A stretch of 64,000 nt of DNA from Metaclostridioides mangenotii (GTDB taxonomy: Bacteria > Bacillota > Clostridia > Peptostreptococcales > Peptostreptococcaceae): NCBI RefSeq assembly GCF_017873185.1, contig NZ_JAGGJX010000001.1, positions 186,001 to 250,000 of the forward strand, in the 5' to 3' direction. Positions 53,704-62,935 of the stretch are shown one piece after another. The position numbers and the translations under genes are program-made. Below the pieces are notes generated by a model. That model was not told the DNA's origin. It did no database searches and saw only the letters and a program-made list of their open reading frames with translations. How positions within the stretch are numbered: position 1 is the first letter of the stretch; the number at the start of each line of letters is the position of its first letter.

Positions 53704-53754
53704 AAAAGAGTTCATTGCGGGTTGGAATCGCCAACTGTAATGAACTCTTTTATT
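53704..53754 (+). terminator. Terminator after vanW-like gene
   Basis: AAAAGAGTTCATT and AATGAACTCTTTT pair, with GGTTGG/CCAAC in the loop. A T-rich tail follows. Confidence 0.85.
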
Positions 53755-53877
53755 ATGCAAATACCTGATTTTTTTATATAAATTTTTAATTATCGATAGT
53801 TTTATAGAAAATAACTTCATATATTGCTATAATCTTAATATACATTTATTAGAAATTATTTTGGGGAGGGGAAGCTT

Positions 53878-54828
53878 TTGTACTTAATAGATAAAAAGTA
53901 TCAACTATTAGAATCAAATGATTTTATTGAAGATAATAAGTTGTGTAAAGCTAAAGATATAAGAAATGACAGAGATGTTCTTATAAAGCTTATAGAGAAA
54001 AGCGATAGTATCTGTGACGAATTTTTAATAAATTTAATAGATGAAGTTACAGTTTTATCAGATTTAAACTCTCCATATATATTGAAAACACTTGATGTAG
54101 GAGTTGATAAGCTAGAAGGATCATTATATTTTTATATAGTATGTGAAGACTCTAAAGGCATTGAGTTGAATAAATTACTAGATAGTAAAATTCTTCAGTT
54201 AGACTATGTAATAAAGATAGTTATACAGGTTTTAAAAGCCCTTGAATCGGCGCACTCAATACAGGCATATCATGGAAGTTTAAAGCCAAGCAGTATAATT
54301 GTAGATAAAGACTACAATGTTAAAGTATGTGACTTTGGTATTACTAGAGCAAACAAGGGGGTTCATACTAGAAGTTCGGATAGTTTAGATTACATGTGTC
54401 CTCACCAGCTCTGTGTTGATTACACAGATAAGGACAGTGATTTTTTTAGTCTAGGAGAAATATTTTATGAAGCCCATTTTGGAGAAAAGGTATTTGGATG
54501 TGTATCATCTGAAAAAGAGCTTCTCAAAAATATAGATAAGGGAATAAATTGGAATGATAGTAGATATAAGAATGAGAACAAAGATCTTATATATGTAATG
54601 AGTAAATTATTAGATAGAGATAAAAGCTATAGTAATTCTCAGGAAGTAATAATAGATCTTAGTAGTATAATGTACGAAAAAGCCTCAGAGGAGGATGAAC
54701 TGAGAGACGAATTTTATGATGTTATAAAGGAAAAAGAAAAAAGAGAAAAAAATAAGATTTTTAAAAACATAATACTAGCCGTCCTTATAATTTTAATGGT
54801 TGTTACAATTGTAATTGTGTATTTTTAA
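53878..54828 (+). CDS. Membrane-anchored Ser/Thr kinase-like protein, probable pseudokinase
   Basis: This is a 316-residue protein with a eukaryotic-type kinase fold (about 5-270) and one C-terminal membrane helix (about 292-314). The ATP-anchoring lysine (VLIK, Lys37), helix-C Glu56 and CDFG (Asp152) are present. However, the catalytic loop reads HGSLKPSS (132-139): the catalytic Asp of HRD is Ser, and the Asn of KPxN is also Ser. The glycine-rich loop is degenerate. It is probably catalytically dead, or weakly active, and may act by binding. No PASTA domain or partner phosphatase is adjacent. The start is TTG 53878 after GGGGAGGGG. Confidence 0.85.
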   Translation: MYLIDKKYQLLESNDFIEDNKLCKAKDIRNDRDVLIKLIEKSDSICDEFLINLIDEVTVLSDLNSPYILKTLDVGVDKLEGSLYFYIVCEDSKGIELNKLLDSKILQLDYVIKIVIQVLKALESAHSIQAYHGSLKPSSIIVDKDYNVKVCDFGITRANKGVHTRSSDSLDYMCPHQLCVDYTDKDSDFFSLGEIFYEAHFGEKVFGCVSSEKELLKNIDKGINWNDSRYKNENKDLIYVMSKLLDRDKSYSNSQEVIIDLSSIMYEKASEEDELRDEFYDVIKEKEKREKNKIFKNIILAVLIILMVVTIVIVYF

Positions 54829-54830
54829 GG

Positions 54831-55016
54831 TTGACTGTATATGTTAGAATTGTATATAGTAAGTTAAATATTAGTGAGGAGAAGTGTTTTATGAAAAAAA
54901 ATACTAACTATTTTGAGACCGCAGTTAGACTTCTTGATAAATAAGGAGTCAAGTATCGTACCCTTATTTATTAAGTCGTCAATCCATTATTAGACTTATA
55001 AATAAAGGAGAACAAA
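54831..55016 (+). promoter_or_regulatory. Leader region of mutS2-like gene with mini-ORF and hairpin
   Basis: TTGACT (54831-54836) with TATATA (54853-54858) is a possible promoter. A 17-codon frame (54891-54944, MKKNTNYFETAVRLLDK) has its own GAGGAG site. Its end forms a hairpin (CTTGATAAATAAGG with CCTTATTTATTAAG). The motif TTAGACTT...ATAAATAA-GGAG occurs twice (about 54920 and 54992), the second copy providing the mutS2-like binding site. A leader peptide or a small partial duplication is possible. Confidence 0.4.
54891..54944 (+). CDS. Possible 17-residue leader peptide
   Basis: ATG 54891 follows GTGAGGAGAAGTG with good spacing. The peptide has no recognised family and no run of one amino acid that would suggest classical attenuation. 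Translation is plausible only from the binding site. Confidence 0.3.
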   Translation: MKKNTNYFETAVRLLDK

Positions 55017-56924
55017 ATGAATAGTTCAACAATAGAAAAATTACTACTAAATGAAGTAAAAGAACAAGTAAAAATGCACTGTGTAAGTTATCTAGGTAGA
55101 AATCTAATAGATAATCTTATGCCAAGTGGAGATATAAATATAGTATCGAGAAGATTAAATGAAAACAAAGAAGCTAGAAATGTAGTAGAAAATAGTACAC
55201 ACATACCTTTAGAAGGACTCTTCAATATTATGCCAGTAATCGATAAGGTTGAAAAAGGCATGATACTTGAGCCAATTGAGCTCGTAGATATACAAGACTT
55301 TTTAAGAGGTTGCAGAAAGATCAAAAAATTTATGGAAGAAAAGGAGTTTTACTCACCTAGGCTGAGTTCTTATTCTTTAAATATAACTGAATTAAAAAAT
55401 ATCGAAGAGGAAATAAATTACTGTGTAAAAGGAAACAAAGTAGATTCCAATGCAAGCAATGAGCTTAAAAAGATAAGAAGAAATATTGATACAGCAGAAA
55501 GTAAGGTAAAAGAGAGATTGAACAAATTTATAACTTCCAGCGTCAATAAAAAATATATACAGGAATTTATAATCAGCAAAAGAAATGATAGATATGTGGT
55601 TCCAATAAAGGCTTCACATAAAAATGAAGTAAGAGGAACTGTACTAGATACTTCATCTAAAGGAAATACAGTTTTCATTGAACCAGAGAGTATATCTAAG
55701 ACTAGTTCAGATTTAATATTGCTACTAGCAGATGAATCTGTAGAAGAGTACAAAGTTTTGTCTTATCTAACAGAGCTGATATTTGAAAACATAAGACAAA
55801 TCAACTTAAATATTGAAGTAATTTCAGAGTACGACATGGTATTTGCAAAAGCAAAGTACAGTCAGAAGATAAAAGGGGTTACTCCAATTATCAATAATTG
55901 TGGAAATATAAATATAAAAAATGGAAAGCACCCTTTATTAGCTGACGGAGCAGTACCATTAAATTTTGTAATAGGCAAGGATTACAGAAGTCTTATAATA
56001 ACAGGTCCAAATGCTGGAGGTAAGACAGTTACACTTAAAACAGTAGGTATTCTTACAGCTATGGCTGAGTGTGGATTTGATTTACCAGTAGATGAAGGCA
56101 CAGAAATAAGTATATTTGAAAATATATTTGTCGATATAGGCGACAATCAAAGTATTGAAAATTCACTTAGTACTTTTTCATCACATATAAAAAATATTTC
56201 ATATATAGTAAGAAAATCTAACAATACAACACTTGTGTTATTAGACGAAATAGGAAGTGGAACAGATCCAAATGAAGGAGCTGGGCTTGCAATTTCTATT
56301 CTTGAAGAATTGTATTTAAAGGGATGTATAACAGTAGCATCAACTCACTATGGAGAAATTAAAAAATTTGCAACTTCACATCCTGATTTTGAAAATGCAG
56401 GAATGCTATTTGACCCAAATACCCTTGAGCCAATGTATAAGTTGACAATAGGTAAATCTGAGGACAGCAATGCACTTTTTATATCCAAGAAGATGGGAAT
56501 ATCTGATAAGATAATAGAAAGAGCTAAAGGTTATATAAATAGTCGAGAATACAGTACTAAAGTAATAGAAAGAAGTAAAATACTTAAAGAAAAAGAAACT
56601 TCAGATTCAGACGACCTAGTAGCTAATACTTTTTTGGATTATGAAAGAGGAGATAGAGTAAAGCTTTTAGACAAAGATGATTTTGGAATAATTTATAACT
56701 CAGTAGATAAATTCAACAATGTAGAAGTATTTTACAAAGACCAATTTATAGCAGTAAATATAAAGAGACTAGTGTTGAAATCTAAAGCCGCTGATTTATA
56801 TCCAGTTGGATATGATTTAGACAGCTTATTTGTAGAATTCAAAGATAGGAAACTGGAGAGAGATATGGAAAGAGGTTCAAAGAAAGCCTTAAAGAAAATA
56901 CAAAAACAGATAAAGAACAGATAA
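55017..56924 (+). CDS. MutS2-like ATPase lacking the Smr nuclease domain
   Basis: This 635-residue protein has the MutS core and ATPase domains: a long helical lever/clamp region (about 100-290), Walker A TGPNAGGKT near 330, Walker B LVLLDEIGSGTDP near 410, and the ST-STHYGEIK region near 440. MutS2 is usually about 780 residues and ends in a Smr endonuclease domain. This one stops after a short KOW-like segment and a charged helix, so it has no nuclease. It is probably a paralogue that processes recombination intermediates or works at ribosomes. The start follows AAAGGAG. Confidence 0.85.
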   Translation: MNSSTIEKLLLNEVKEQVKMHCVSYLGRNLIDNLMPSGDINIVSRRLNENKEARNVVENSTHIPLEGLFNIMPVIDKVEKGMILEPIELVDIQDFLRGCRKIKKFMEEKEFYSPRLSSYSLNITELKNIEEEINYCVKGNKVDSNASNELKKIRRNIDTAESKVKERLNKFITSSVNKKYIQEFIISKRNDRYVVPIKASHKNEVRGTVLDTSSKGNTVFIEPESISKTSSDLILLLADESVEEYKVLSYLTELIFENIRQINLNIEVISEYDMVFAKAKYSQKIKGVTPIINNCGNINIKNGKHPLLADGAVPLNFVIGKDYRSLIITGPNAGGKTVTLKTVGILTAMAECGFDLPVDEGTEISIFENIFVDIGDNQSIENSLSTFSSHIKNISYIVRKSNNTTLVLLDEIGSGTDPNEGAGLAISILEELYLKGCITVASTHYGEIKKFATSHPDFENAGMLFDPNTLEPMYKLTIGKSEDSNALFISKKMGISDKIIERAKGYINSREYSTKVIERSKILKEKETSDSDDLVANTFLDYERGDRVKLLDKDDFGIIYNSVDKFNNVEVFYKDQFIAVNIKRLVLKSKAADLYPVGYDLDSLFVEFKDRKLERDMERGSKKALKKIQKQIKNR

Positions 56925-56982
56925 AATACAAATGATTATAAAATATAATTATAGATAGAAATTTAAAAGAATTTAAATATTA

Positions 56983-57018
56983 GGTTACTATAGGACTTAG
57001 TTCTTTAGTAACCTTTTC
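56983..57018 (+). terminator. Terminator after mutS2-like gene
   Basis: GGTTACTA (56983-56990) pairs with TAGTAACC (57006-57013), with TTTTC following. Confidence 0.75.
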
Positions 57019-57092
57019 AAAATGTTATTCAAATTAACTTCAAATTACCCTTTACATATAAAATCAACATAAAGGTTGTGGTTACAAATATT

Positions 57093-57131
57093 AAACAAGG
57101 TGAAAGCCACTTTTGGGCTAACACCTTGTTT
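57093..57131 (-). terminator. Terminator of racemase gene
   Basis: AAACAAGGTG (57093-57102) and CACCTTGTTT (57122-57131) pair, with AGCC/GGCT inside. It adjoins the racemase stop. Confidence 0.8.
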
Positions 57132-57132
57132 G

Positions 57133-58215
57133 TTATCCATATACTTTTTCTGTTGAGCATTCTTTCATCACGAAAGGTGATGTAGTAGCGGATAATACTG
57201 CACTATAAGAGCATCTAAAACTGATTAAGTCTCCTAATTTGTACTCTGTCATAGGGTTTAAACGACATATCATATGATCGCTACTTCCACCTAAAATTTT
57301 GATGTTCGAATCAATTGGATCTAATGCCTCGATTACAACATCTTGACGCCCAATTGCTAGTATTGCGCGATCTATATTTCCATAATCTATATACTCATTT
57401 ATTCTTCCAAAGGCATCTTTACCCATCTGTCCAATTGGATAGGACGGTTTATGTTTTAATTCAATAATTTCTGCTTTTAAAATAAAAGCATCATCAATAA
57501 GCCCAGGAATTTTTTTGTCATTTGTACTATCTTCACCGAATAGAATGGCTTCTCCAATTCTCAAGAAATTAATATCTGCCGCTAATTTACCTTTAAATAC
57601 TAAATTGCTTGTACACGTTGACCCACCACTTATAATACTAATATCATATTGACATTCTTTTTTTATTTTATTTTTTAATTTTACTAATATGTCTGTATTT
57701 TCTTTACTTGGCATAATACTACCGTAACAACCGACATTAGTTCCAATACCAATAAGGTTAACTCCATCTAATTTTATAATCTCTTCAACAGTTTCAATTA
57801 CATCTTCTATTAAGACTCCTTCTCTTAAATCACCTACATCTACCATTAAAATAATATTGTGAACTTTTCCCTTTAAAATAGCAATTTTAGAGGTCCTTTT
57901 TATCATCGATAATTCAGATTGCAGGCTAGTTGAACAATAATCTATCATTGATTCAAGTTCACTTATTTTTGGAATCCTAATAAGAGTGTAATCTAGATAA
58001 GGTTTATCCTTTTTAACTTTAATGATATTACTCATTCTACTGTCGCCAAAATACTTGATTCCAACAGTTTCCACTGCACTAATTATGTCTGTATTAGCAC
58101 AAAATCCTTTTGTTATAAACATGATATTAATATTCTTTTCATCAAATATAGATTTTAATTTAGTTGCGTTAGATTTTATTTTGTCTAGATCAATCTCTAA
58201 AATTGGTGTCTCCAT
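57133..58215 (-). CDS. Ornithine/alanine racemase-family PLP enzyme
   Basis: This is a 360-residue fold-III PLP enzyme like the ornithine racemase of amino-acid-fermenting clostridia. The PLP lysine is Lys36 in FITKGF. Other barrel segments are YFGDSRMSNI, LMVDVGDLREGV, GIGTNVGCYG, SGGSTCTSN and LRIGEAILFG. ATG 58215 has AAGGGGTG at the right distance; the longer upstream frame has none. The length and the VDVGDLREG segment fit the Orr group better than alanine racemase, but the substrate is inferred. The D-ornithine pathway genes are not in the window. Confidence 0.8.
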   Translation of the reverse strand: METPILEIDLDKIKSNATKLKSIFDEKNINIMFITKGFCANTDIISAVETVGIKYFGDSRMSNIIKVKKDKPYLDYTLIRIPKISELESMIDYCSTSLQSELSMIKRTSKIAILKGKVHNIILMVDVGDLREGVLIEDVIETVEEIIKLDGVNLIGIGTNVGCYGSIMPSKENTDILVKLKNKIKKECQYDISIISGGSTCTSNLVFKGKLAADINFLRIGEAILFGEDSTNDKKIPGLIDDAFILKAEIIELKHKPSYPIGQMGKDAFGRINEYIDYGNIDRAILAIGRQDVVIEALDPIDSNIKILGGSSDHMICRLNPMTEYKLGDLISFRCSYSAVLSATTSPFVMKECSTEKVYG

Positions 58216-58545
58216 AGTATCACCCCTTATATTTATACTTATAGCCATGTGCAAATAAAGATCACTCTATCTTATACTTGTAAAGTAAATACTACCTTGA
58301 TTTTATGGATCTGTTTTTTCATATTTAAAGCTATAGGATTTGTACCTATAGCTTTAAATATGAAAAAACATTAAGGAAGAAAAGTTTATAAATATTTAAT
58401 TCAATGTCTATGTTATAACTCCTTCAAAATATATAAAGATAACAATCAGACATCCTACCTGCCTCAATAATAATTTCTTAAAAAACTATATTAAATTTTA
58501 TAATATTACACATAATAGCTATACAAAACATTTAGGAGGACAGCA
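58216..58545. promoter_or_regulatory. Divergent intergenic region with 26-bp perfect hairpin
   Basis: TGTTTTTTCATATTTAAAGC... (58312-58337) is the perfect reverse complement of 58345-58370, with a 7-base loop. The genes on either side diverge from it, so it cannot terminate either one. It may end a small transcript or act as a cruciform or binding site. The rest of the 330 bp shows no gene. Confidence 0.6.
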
Positions 58546-59604
58546 ATGAAGTGTGCATGGGAATCAAAAGCATATAAAAACAAAAAATGTAATCACCATG
58601 CCGCGAATGGTGATTATTGCTTATTTCATAAATCTAATAAAAGCGTTGAAGAAAACAGACTAATGAGATCGAAAATTATAAATGAAAAAATATCAGATTT
58701 TAGTGGTTTTGTATTTGAAGAAGATTTTGATGCTAAGTCAGTAATTAATTATGATTATAAATTTCTAGATTTTAGCGAAAGTATATTTAAGAGAAAAGCT
58801 AATTTTAGCAATCTTGTATTTAAAAAAAGTATAAAATTTAACTACACAATATTTAAAAATCAAGTTCAATTTAAAAATTCGATTTTTATTGAGAACTGTA
58901 CACTAAATAAAACTTCTTTTAATAAAAAATTTCTAGATAATAAAGTATTTAAGGGTGCTAAATTTCAAGGTCAGGATTTAGTAATCAAAAATGCAGAAAA
59001 CTTTCCTAGAATGGATGGAATAGTATTTAATGACTATTCAAAGATCATATTTGATAACATAGACTACGAAAAAAAAGATTATAGGCATGGAAAGTTGAAT
59101 TACAGAATAGCCAGAAATCAGGCTCTTAAAATAGGTGACTACGAAAGAATAGGACACTATTATTATAATGAAAGATATTATAGCAGTAAATTAATGAAAT
59201 CAACTGACTATGCAAAGTACAGTGAGTATCTGGGCGAAAAATTTTTTGATACAATAGCAAAATACACTACAGGTTACGGTGAAAAGCCTTGGAACATACT
59301 TATAGTGATAGTATTTATAATAAGTCTATTTGCATTTTTTTATTTATTTTTAGGAGTTGAGAACTTAGATCACAAGTTAATAAGTTTAAATTTAAATAAA
59401 TTAAATACGTACTCTTTAAAAGACATATTTAATAAATATATAGATCTATGGTATTTCAGCATGGTTACATTTTCCACATTAGGGTACGGCGACCTTATAG
59501 TAATCACTGGTTTAGGAAAATTTGTAGCGAGTGTAGAAGTTTTACTAGGAATTAGCTGCGGAGCAATCTGGACTTCTCTAATAATAAAAAGAATGCTCAG
59601 ATAA
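58546..59604 (+). CDS. Pentapeptide-repeat / K+-channel pore fusion protein
   Basis: The 352-residue protein has three parts. Residues 1-30 hold a small Cys/His cluster (CAWES, KCNHHAANGDYCLFHK) likely to bind zinc. Residues about 50-135 are pentapeptide-like repeats (DFSGFVFEE, LDFSESIFK, ANFSNLVFK, VQFKNSIF). Residues about 245-350 form a two-helix ion-channel module with pore helix and filter FSTLGYGD. The filter matches the K+ selectivity signature. It should be a K+ channel with a cytoplasmic sensor. AGGAGG precedes the ATG. No close partner gene is adjacent. Confidence 0.85.
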   Translation: MKCAWESKAYKNKKCNHHAANGDYCLFHKSNKSVEENRLMRSKIINEKISDFSGFVFEEDFDAKSVINYDYKFLDFSESIFKRKANFSNLVFKKSIKFNYTIFKNQVQFKNSIFIENCTLNKTSFNKKFLDNKVFKGAKFQGQDLVIKNAENFPRMDGIVFNDYSKIIFDNIDYEKKDYRHGKLNYRIARNQALKIGDYERIGHYYYNERYYSSKLMKSTDYAKYSEYLGEKFFDTIAKYTTGYGEKPWNILIVIVFIISLFAFFYLFLGVENLDHKLISLNLNKLNTYSLKDIFNKYIDLWYFSMVTFSTLGYGDLIVITGLGKFVASVEVLLGISCGAIWTSLIIKRMLR

Positions 59605-59734
59605 CAAGAAAAAACATATCTATAAAAAATGTATATTGCAGTAACTTATAACATAAAATACTAAAGATTATATTGAGGAGACAAGTATTAATTCCTACCT
59701 CAGTTTAGCATTAATTTTTAAGAAGGTGAAAATA

Positions 59735-60919
59735 TTGAAAAAAAGCATTAAGAAAATACTCTCAGTTATAATCTTGATGGCAATTATAACTCCAAATGCA
59801 GTATACGCCGATCAAAAAAATATAGACATGTTCTCAAAAGCTTCTATTATAATAGATCAAGACTCGGGAAGGGTACTATACGAAAAAAATGCGGATGAAA
59901 AGTTGCCACTTGCAAGTCTTACTAAGATGATGACTTTTTTACTTGCTATTGAAGCAATTGAAAAGGGTGAAGTTAAGAAAGGTGATGTTATAACTATTGA
60001 TAAGGATGCAGCATCAATTAAAGGGTCGTCTTATAAGCTAAAAGCAGGCGAGAAGATTCCGCTGATTGAGCTTATGAGAGGTCTTATGATAGTTTCGGGT
60101 AATGATGCTGCAGCAGCAATAGCAAAACATATATCGAAAACTCAAGGTAACTTTGTAGATAGGATGAATAAAAAAGCAAAGGAACTAGGGATGACTAATA
60201 CACACTTTTTAAATGTAAATGGTCTTCCGATTTACGATTTGAAAAATCCAAAAGCTCCAGCGAAGGAAAATAAATCTTCTGCTAGAGATATAGCAATACT
60301 AGGTAAGTATATGTTTGATAAATATGAAAAACAAGTAACTGCAATAACAGATATGGAAACGTACACATATAAGGAAAGAAATTTTGAAAAGAGCAATACT
60401 AATGCACTTCTTAGAATGATTCCTGAGGTTGACGGTATAAAGACTGGTTATACTGGAAATGCTGGATACTGTTTGTCATTTTCAATGCTTGTAAATAAGG
60501 ATCAAAATAATGATAAAAATCGTAGGGTTATAGGTGTTACTCTTGGAGCTAATCATAAAAATAAGAGAATCTCAGCAGCTACAGCTATGTTGAAGTACGG
60601 GAAAGAAAATGTAAAAGTAAAAAAGGTTATTGATAAAAATATTATTGTAGGTAAGAAGTATATTAAAGGTATAAAAGATCTTGAAGTAGTTATGAAGACT
60701 AAAAGTGAATTTTACGCAGTGACTAAAGATGATGAGACGTTAAAATCAAGTGTGGAAGTTAAAGAACTAGAATACCCTGTTAAAAAGGGAGACAAGCTAG
60801 GGATTGTAAAATATACTAATAGTTCGGGAGAGTTAATCGGAAGTGTGGATATAATAAGTGATAATGATGTAAAAAATATATCATTTATTGATAGAATAAA
60901 GATAAAAATGGCGGAATGA
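59735..60919 (+). CDS. D-alanyl-D-alanine carboxypeptidase (PBP5/DacF type)
   Basis: This penicillin-binding protein trims the terminal D-Ala from peptidoglycan stem peptides outside the membrane. A signal peptide occupies about residues 1-25 (ending NAVYA). The active-site motifs are SLTK, SGN and KTG (DGIKTGYTG). The C-terminal PBP5-associated domain follows (about 270-370), with a basic end that may hold the membrane. The start is TTG 59735 behind AAGAAGGTG; the GTG at 59726 would be inside that site. It is monocistronic. Confidence 0.9.
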   Translation: MKKSIKKILSVIILMAIITPNAVYADQKNIDMFSKASIIIDQDSGRVLYEKNADEKLPLASLTKMMTFLLAIEAIEKGEVKKGDVITIDKDAASIKGSSYKLKAGEKIPLIELMRGLMIVSGNDAAAAIAKHISKTQGNFVDRMNKKAKELGMTNTHFLNVNGLPIYDLKNPKAPAKENKSSARDIAILGKYMFDKYEKQVTAITDMETYTYKERNFEKSNTNALLRMIPEVDGIKTGYTGNAGYCLSFSMLVNKDQNNDKNRRVIGVTLGANHKNKRISAATAMLKYGKENVKVKKVIDKNIIVGKKYIKGIKDLEVVMKTKSEFYAVTKDDETLKSSVEVKELEYPVKKGDKLGIVKYTNSSGELIGSVDIISDNDVKNISFIDRIKIKMAE

Positions 60920-60970
60920 AAGTAAATGTATAGAACTAAGAAATATTGGATATAAAAAGAGTAAATATTA

Positions 60971-61112
60971 TTGTATTATAGTCACCTTTATGATATACTA
61001 CGAGAGGTGAAAAAATAAATTATCACACACAGCATTGGGATCCTTAAAAGGTGCCTATATGGTTTTTTAGGGAGAAGATCAAGCTGGAGGTATAAAACCA
61101 GGAGGTAAAAGT
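60971..61112 (+). promoter_or_regulatory. rpsB promoter and leader
   Basis: TTGTAT (60971-60976) and TATACT (60994-60999) with 17-bp spacing give a leader of about 105 nt. The leader contains G-rich and complementary segments (GGATCC, GGTGCC, and GGTATAAAACC before the SD). It may hold an S2-type autoregulatory structure, but I recognise no named motif. Confidence 0.6.
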
Positions 61113-61838
61113 ATGAGTGTTATTTCAATGAAACAATTATTAGAAGCAGGGGTTCATTTTGGACATCAAACAAGAAGATGGAATCCGAAAATGGCTAAAT
61201 TTATATTCACAGAGAGAAACGGAATATATATAATAGACCTACAAAAAACAGTTAAGAAAGTAGAAGAAGCGTACAGATTCGTTAAAGACGTTGCTGAAAC
61301 TGGAAAACCAATCTTATTCGTTGGAACTAAGAAACAAGCTCAAGAAGCTATAAAAGAAGAAGCTGAAAGATGCGGAATGTACTTCGTTAACGAAAGATGG
61401 CTAGGTGGAATGCTTACAAACCACAAAACTATAAAAACAAGAATCAATAAATTAAGAGACTTAGAAAAAATGGAAGAAAACGGAACATTTGACGTACTTC
61501 CTAAAAAAGAAGTTATAAAATTAAGAGCTGAAAAAGATAAACTAGAAAAATTCTTAGGCGGAATTAAAGATATGCCAGAATTACCAGGTGCTATATTTGT
61601 TGTAGACCCAAGAAAAGAAAGTATAGCTATACAAGAAGCTCACAGACTAGGCATACCAGTTGTTGGTATAGTTGATACAAACTGTGATCCTGAGCAATTA
61701 GACTACCCAGTTCCAGGTAATGACGATGCTATAAGAGCAGTTAAATTAATAACTGGTGCTATGGCAACAGCTGTTATCGAAGGAAGACAAGTTTCTGAAG
61801 AAGAAGTTGCTGAAGAGGAAGCTGCTGAGCAAGAATAA
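61113..61838 (+). CDS. rpsB: 30S ribosomal protein S2
   Basis: This is a 241-residue small-subunit protein of normal length. Family signatures are [20 protein letters not shown] at the N-terminus and [12 protein letters not shown] near 158. The C-terminus is acidic ([12 protein letters not shown]). The gene has its own promoter and an AGGAGG site. tsf follows after 96 bp. Confidence 0.97.
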   Translation: MSVISMKQLLEAGVHFGHQTRRWNPKMAKFIFTERNGIYIIDLQKTVKKVEEAYRFVKDVAETGKPILFVGTKKQAQEAIKEEAERCGMYFVNERWLGGMLTNHKTIKTRINKLRDLEKMEENGTFDVLPKKEVIKLRAEKDKLEKFLGGIKDMPELPGAIFVVDPRKESIAIQEAHRLGIPVVGIVDTNCDPEQLDYPVPGNDDAIRAVKLITGAMATAVIEGRQVSEEEVAEEEAAEQE

Positions 61839-61849
61839 TAATTAAAACT

Positions 61850-61876
61850 AAATGGTAAGGGTCACCCTTACCATTT
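61850..61876 (+). terminator. Hairpin between rpsB and tsf
   Basis: AAATGGTAAGGG and CCCTTACCATTT pair perfectly around TCA. The T tail is weak, so it may reduce rather than stop transcription into tsf. Confidence 0.6.
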
Positions 61877-61934
61877 ATAATGTATATTTAAAATAAATAA
61901 TTCGGATTTACAAAAAGTAGGAGGGAATTTACAA

Positions 61935-62849
61935 ATGGCAAATATTACTGCTCAAATGGTAAAAGAGTTGAGAGAAACTACAGGCGCTGGAATGATGGAC
62001 TGTAAGAAAGCTTTACAAGAAGCTGATGCTAACATTGAAAAAGCGATAGATATATTAAGAGAAAAAGGATTATCAAAAGCCGCTAAGAAAGCTGATAGAG
62101 TAGCTGCTGAAGGTCTTGTGACAATAGAGATAAACGCTGATAATTCAGTTGCTTCTATAGTAGAAGTAAACTCAGAAACTGACTTCGTTGCTAAAAATGA
62201 AGATTTCAAAAAATTAGTTAAAGATGCTGCTGAGATGGCATTAGTTACATCTAATACTGAAATAGAAGCATTCTTAAATGAAACTCACGCAGAAGGTATA
62301 ACTTTAAAGGAAGTTTTAAACAATAGAATAGCAACTATAGGAGAAAAACTAGACATAAGAAGATTTGCAAAAGTAACTACAGATGGTCAAGTTGCTGGAT
62401 ATATCCACGGTGCTGGTAAAATAGGTGTTATAGTTGAATTAGCTACTGATTCTAAGGATGCTAAAGTATTAACATTAGGTAAAGATGTTGCTATGCAAGT
62501 TGCTGCTATGAATCCTAAATATGTATCGAGAGAAGAAGTTGATGCTGATTACATAGCTCATGAAACTGAAATATTAACTCAACAAGCTTTAAATGAAGGA
62601 AAGCCTGCTAACATAGTTGAGAAGATGGTTAAAGGTAGACTAGAGAAAGAATTAAAAGAAGTTTGTTTATTAGAGCAAACTTTCGTTAAAAATCCAGATT
62701 TAACAGTTAAACAATTAGTTGCTGATGTAGCTAAACAAGTTGGATCTGACATAAATGTTGTTAAAGTTGTGAGATTCGAAGTTGGTGAAGGTATAGAAAA
62801 GAAAGAAGAAAACTTTGCAGAAGAGGTTGCTAAGCAACTTAAGAATTAA
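61935..62849 (+). CDS. tsf: Elongation factor Ts
   Basis: This is the nucleotide-exchange factor for EF-Tu, with 304 residues. The N-terminal UBA-like domain has LRETTGAGMMDCKKAL, and the core has EVNSETDFVA near 77 and YIHGAGKIGV near 155. The length is usual for Firmicutes. AGGAGG precedes ATG 61935. It lies between rpsB and pyrH as in most relatives. Confidence 0.97.
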   Translation: MANITAQMVKELRETTGAGMMDCKKALQEADANIEKAIDILREKGLSKAAKKADRVAAEGLVTIEINADNSVASIVEVNSETDFVAKNEDFKKLVKDAAEMALVTSNTEIEAFLNETHAEGITLKEVLNNRIATIGEKLDIRRFAKVTTDGQVAGYIHGAGKIGVIVELATDSKDAKVLTLGKDVAMQVAAMNPKYVSREEVDADYIAHETEILTQQALNEGKPANIVEKMVKGRLEKELKEVCLLEQTFVKNPDLTVKQLVADVAKQVGSDINVVKVVRFEVGEGIEKKEENFAEEVAKQLKN

Positions 62850-62851
62850 CC

Positions 62852-62883
62852 AAAAAGAGAACACATACGTGTTCTCTTTTTTA
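62852..62883 (+). terminator. Terminator after tsf
   Basis: AAAAAGAGAACAC pairs with GTGTTCTCTTTTTT. A -10-like TATAAT for pyrH lies at 62892-62897. Confidence 0.85.
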
Positions 62884-62935
62884 AAAAGTGTTATAATTTT
62901 AGTAGAATGGTAAGTAGTAAAACAGGAGGTTTTTA

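Noticed and set aside
53878-54828. PrkC/PASTA kinase
   Set aside because: No extracellular PASTA repeats follow the membrane helix, and the catalytic Asp is replaced.
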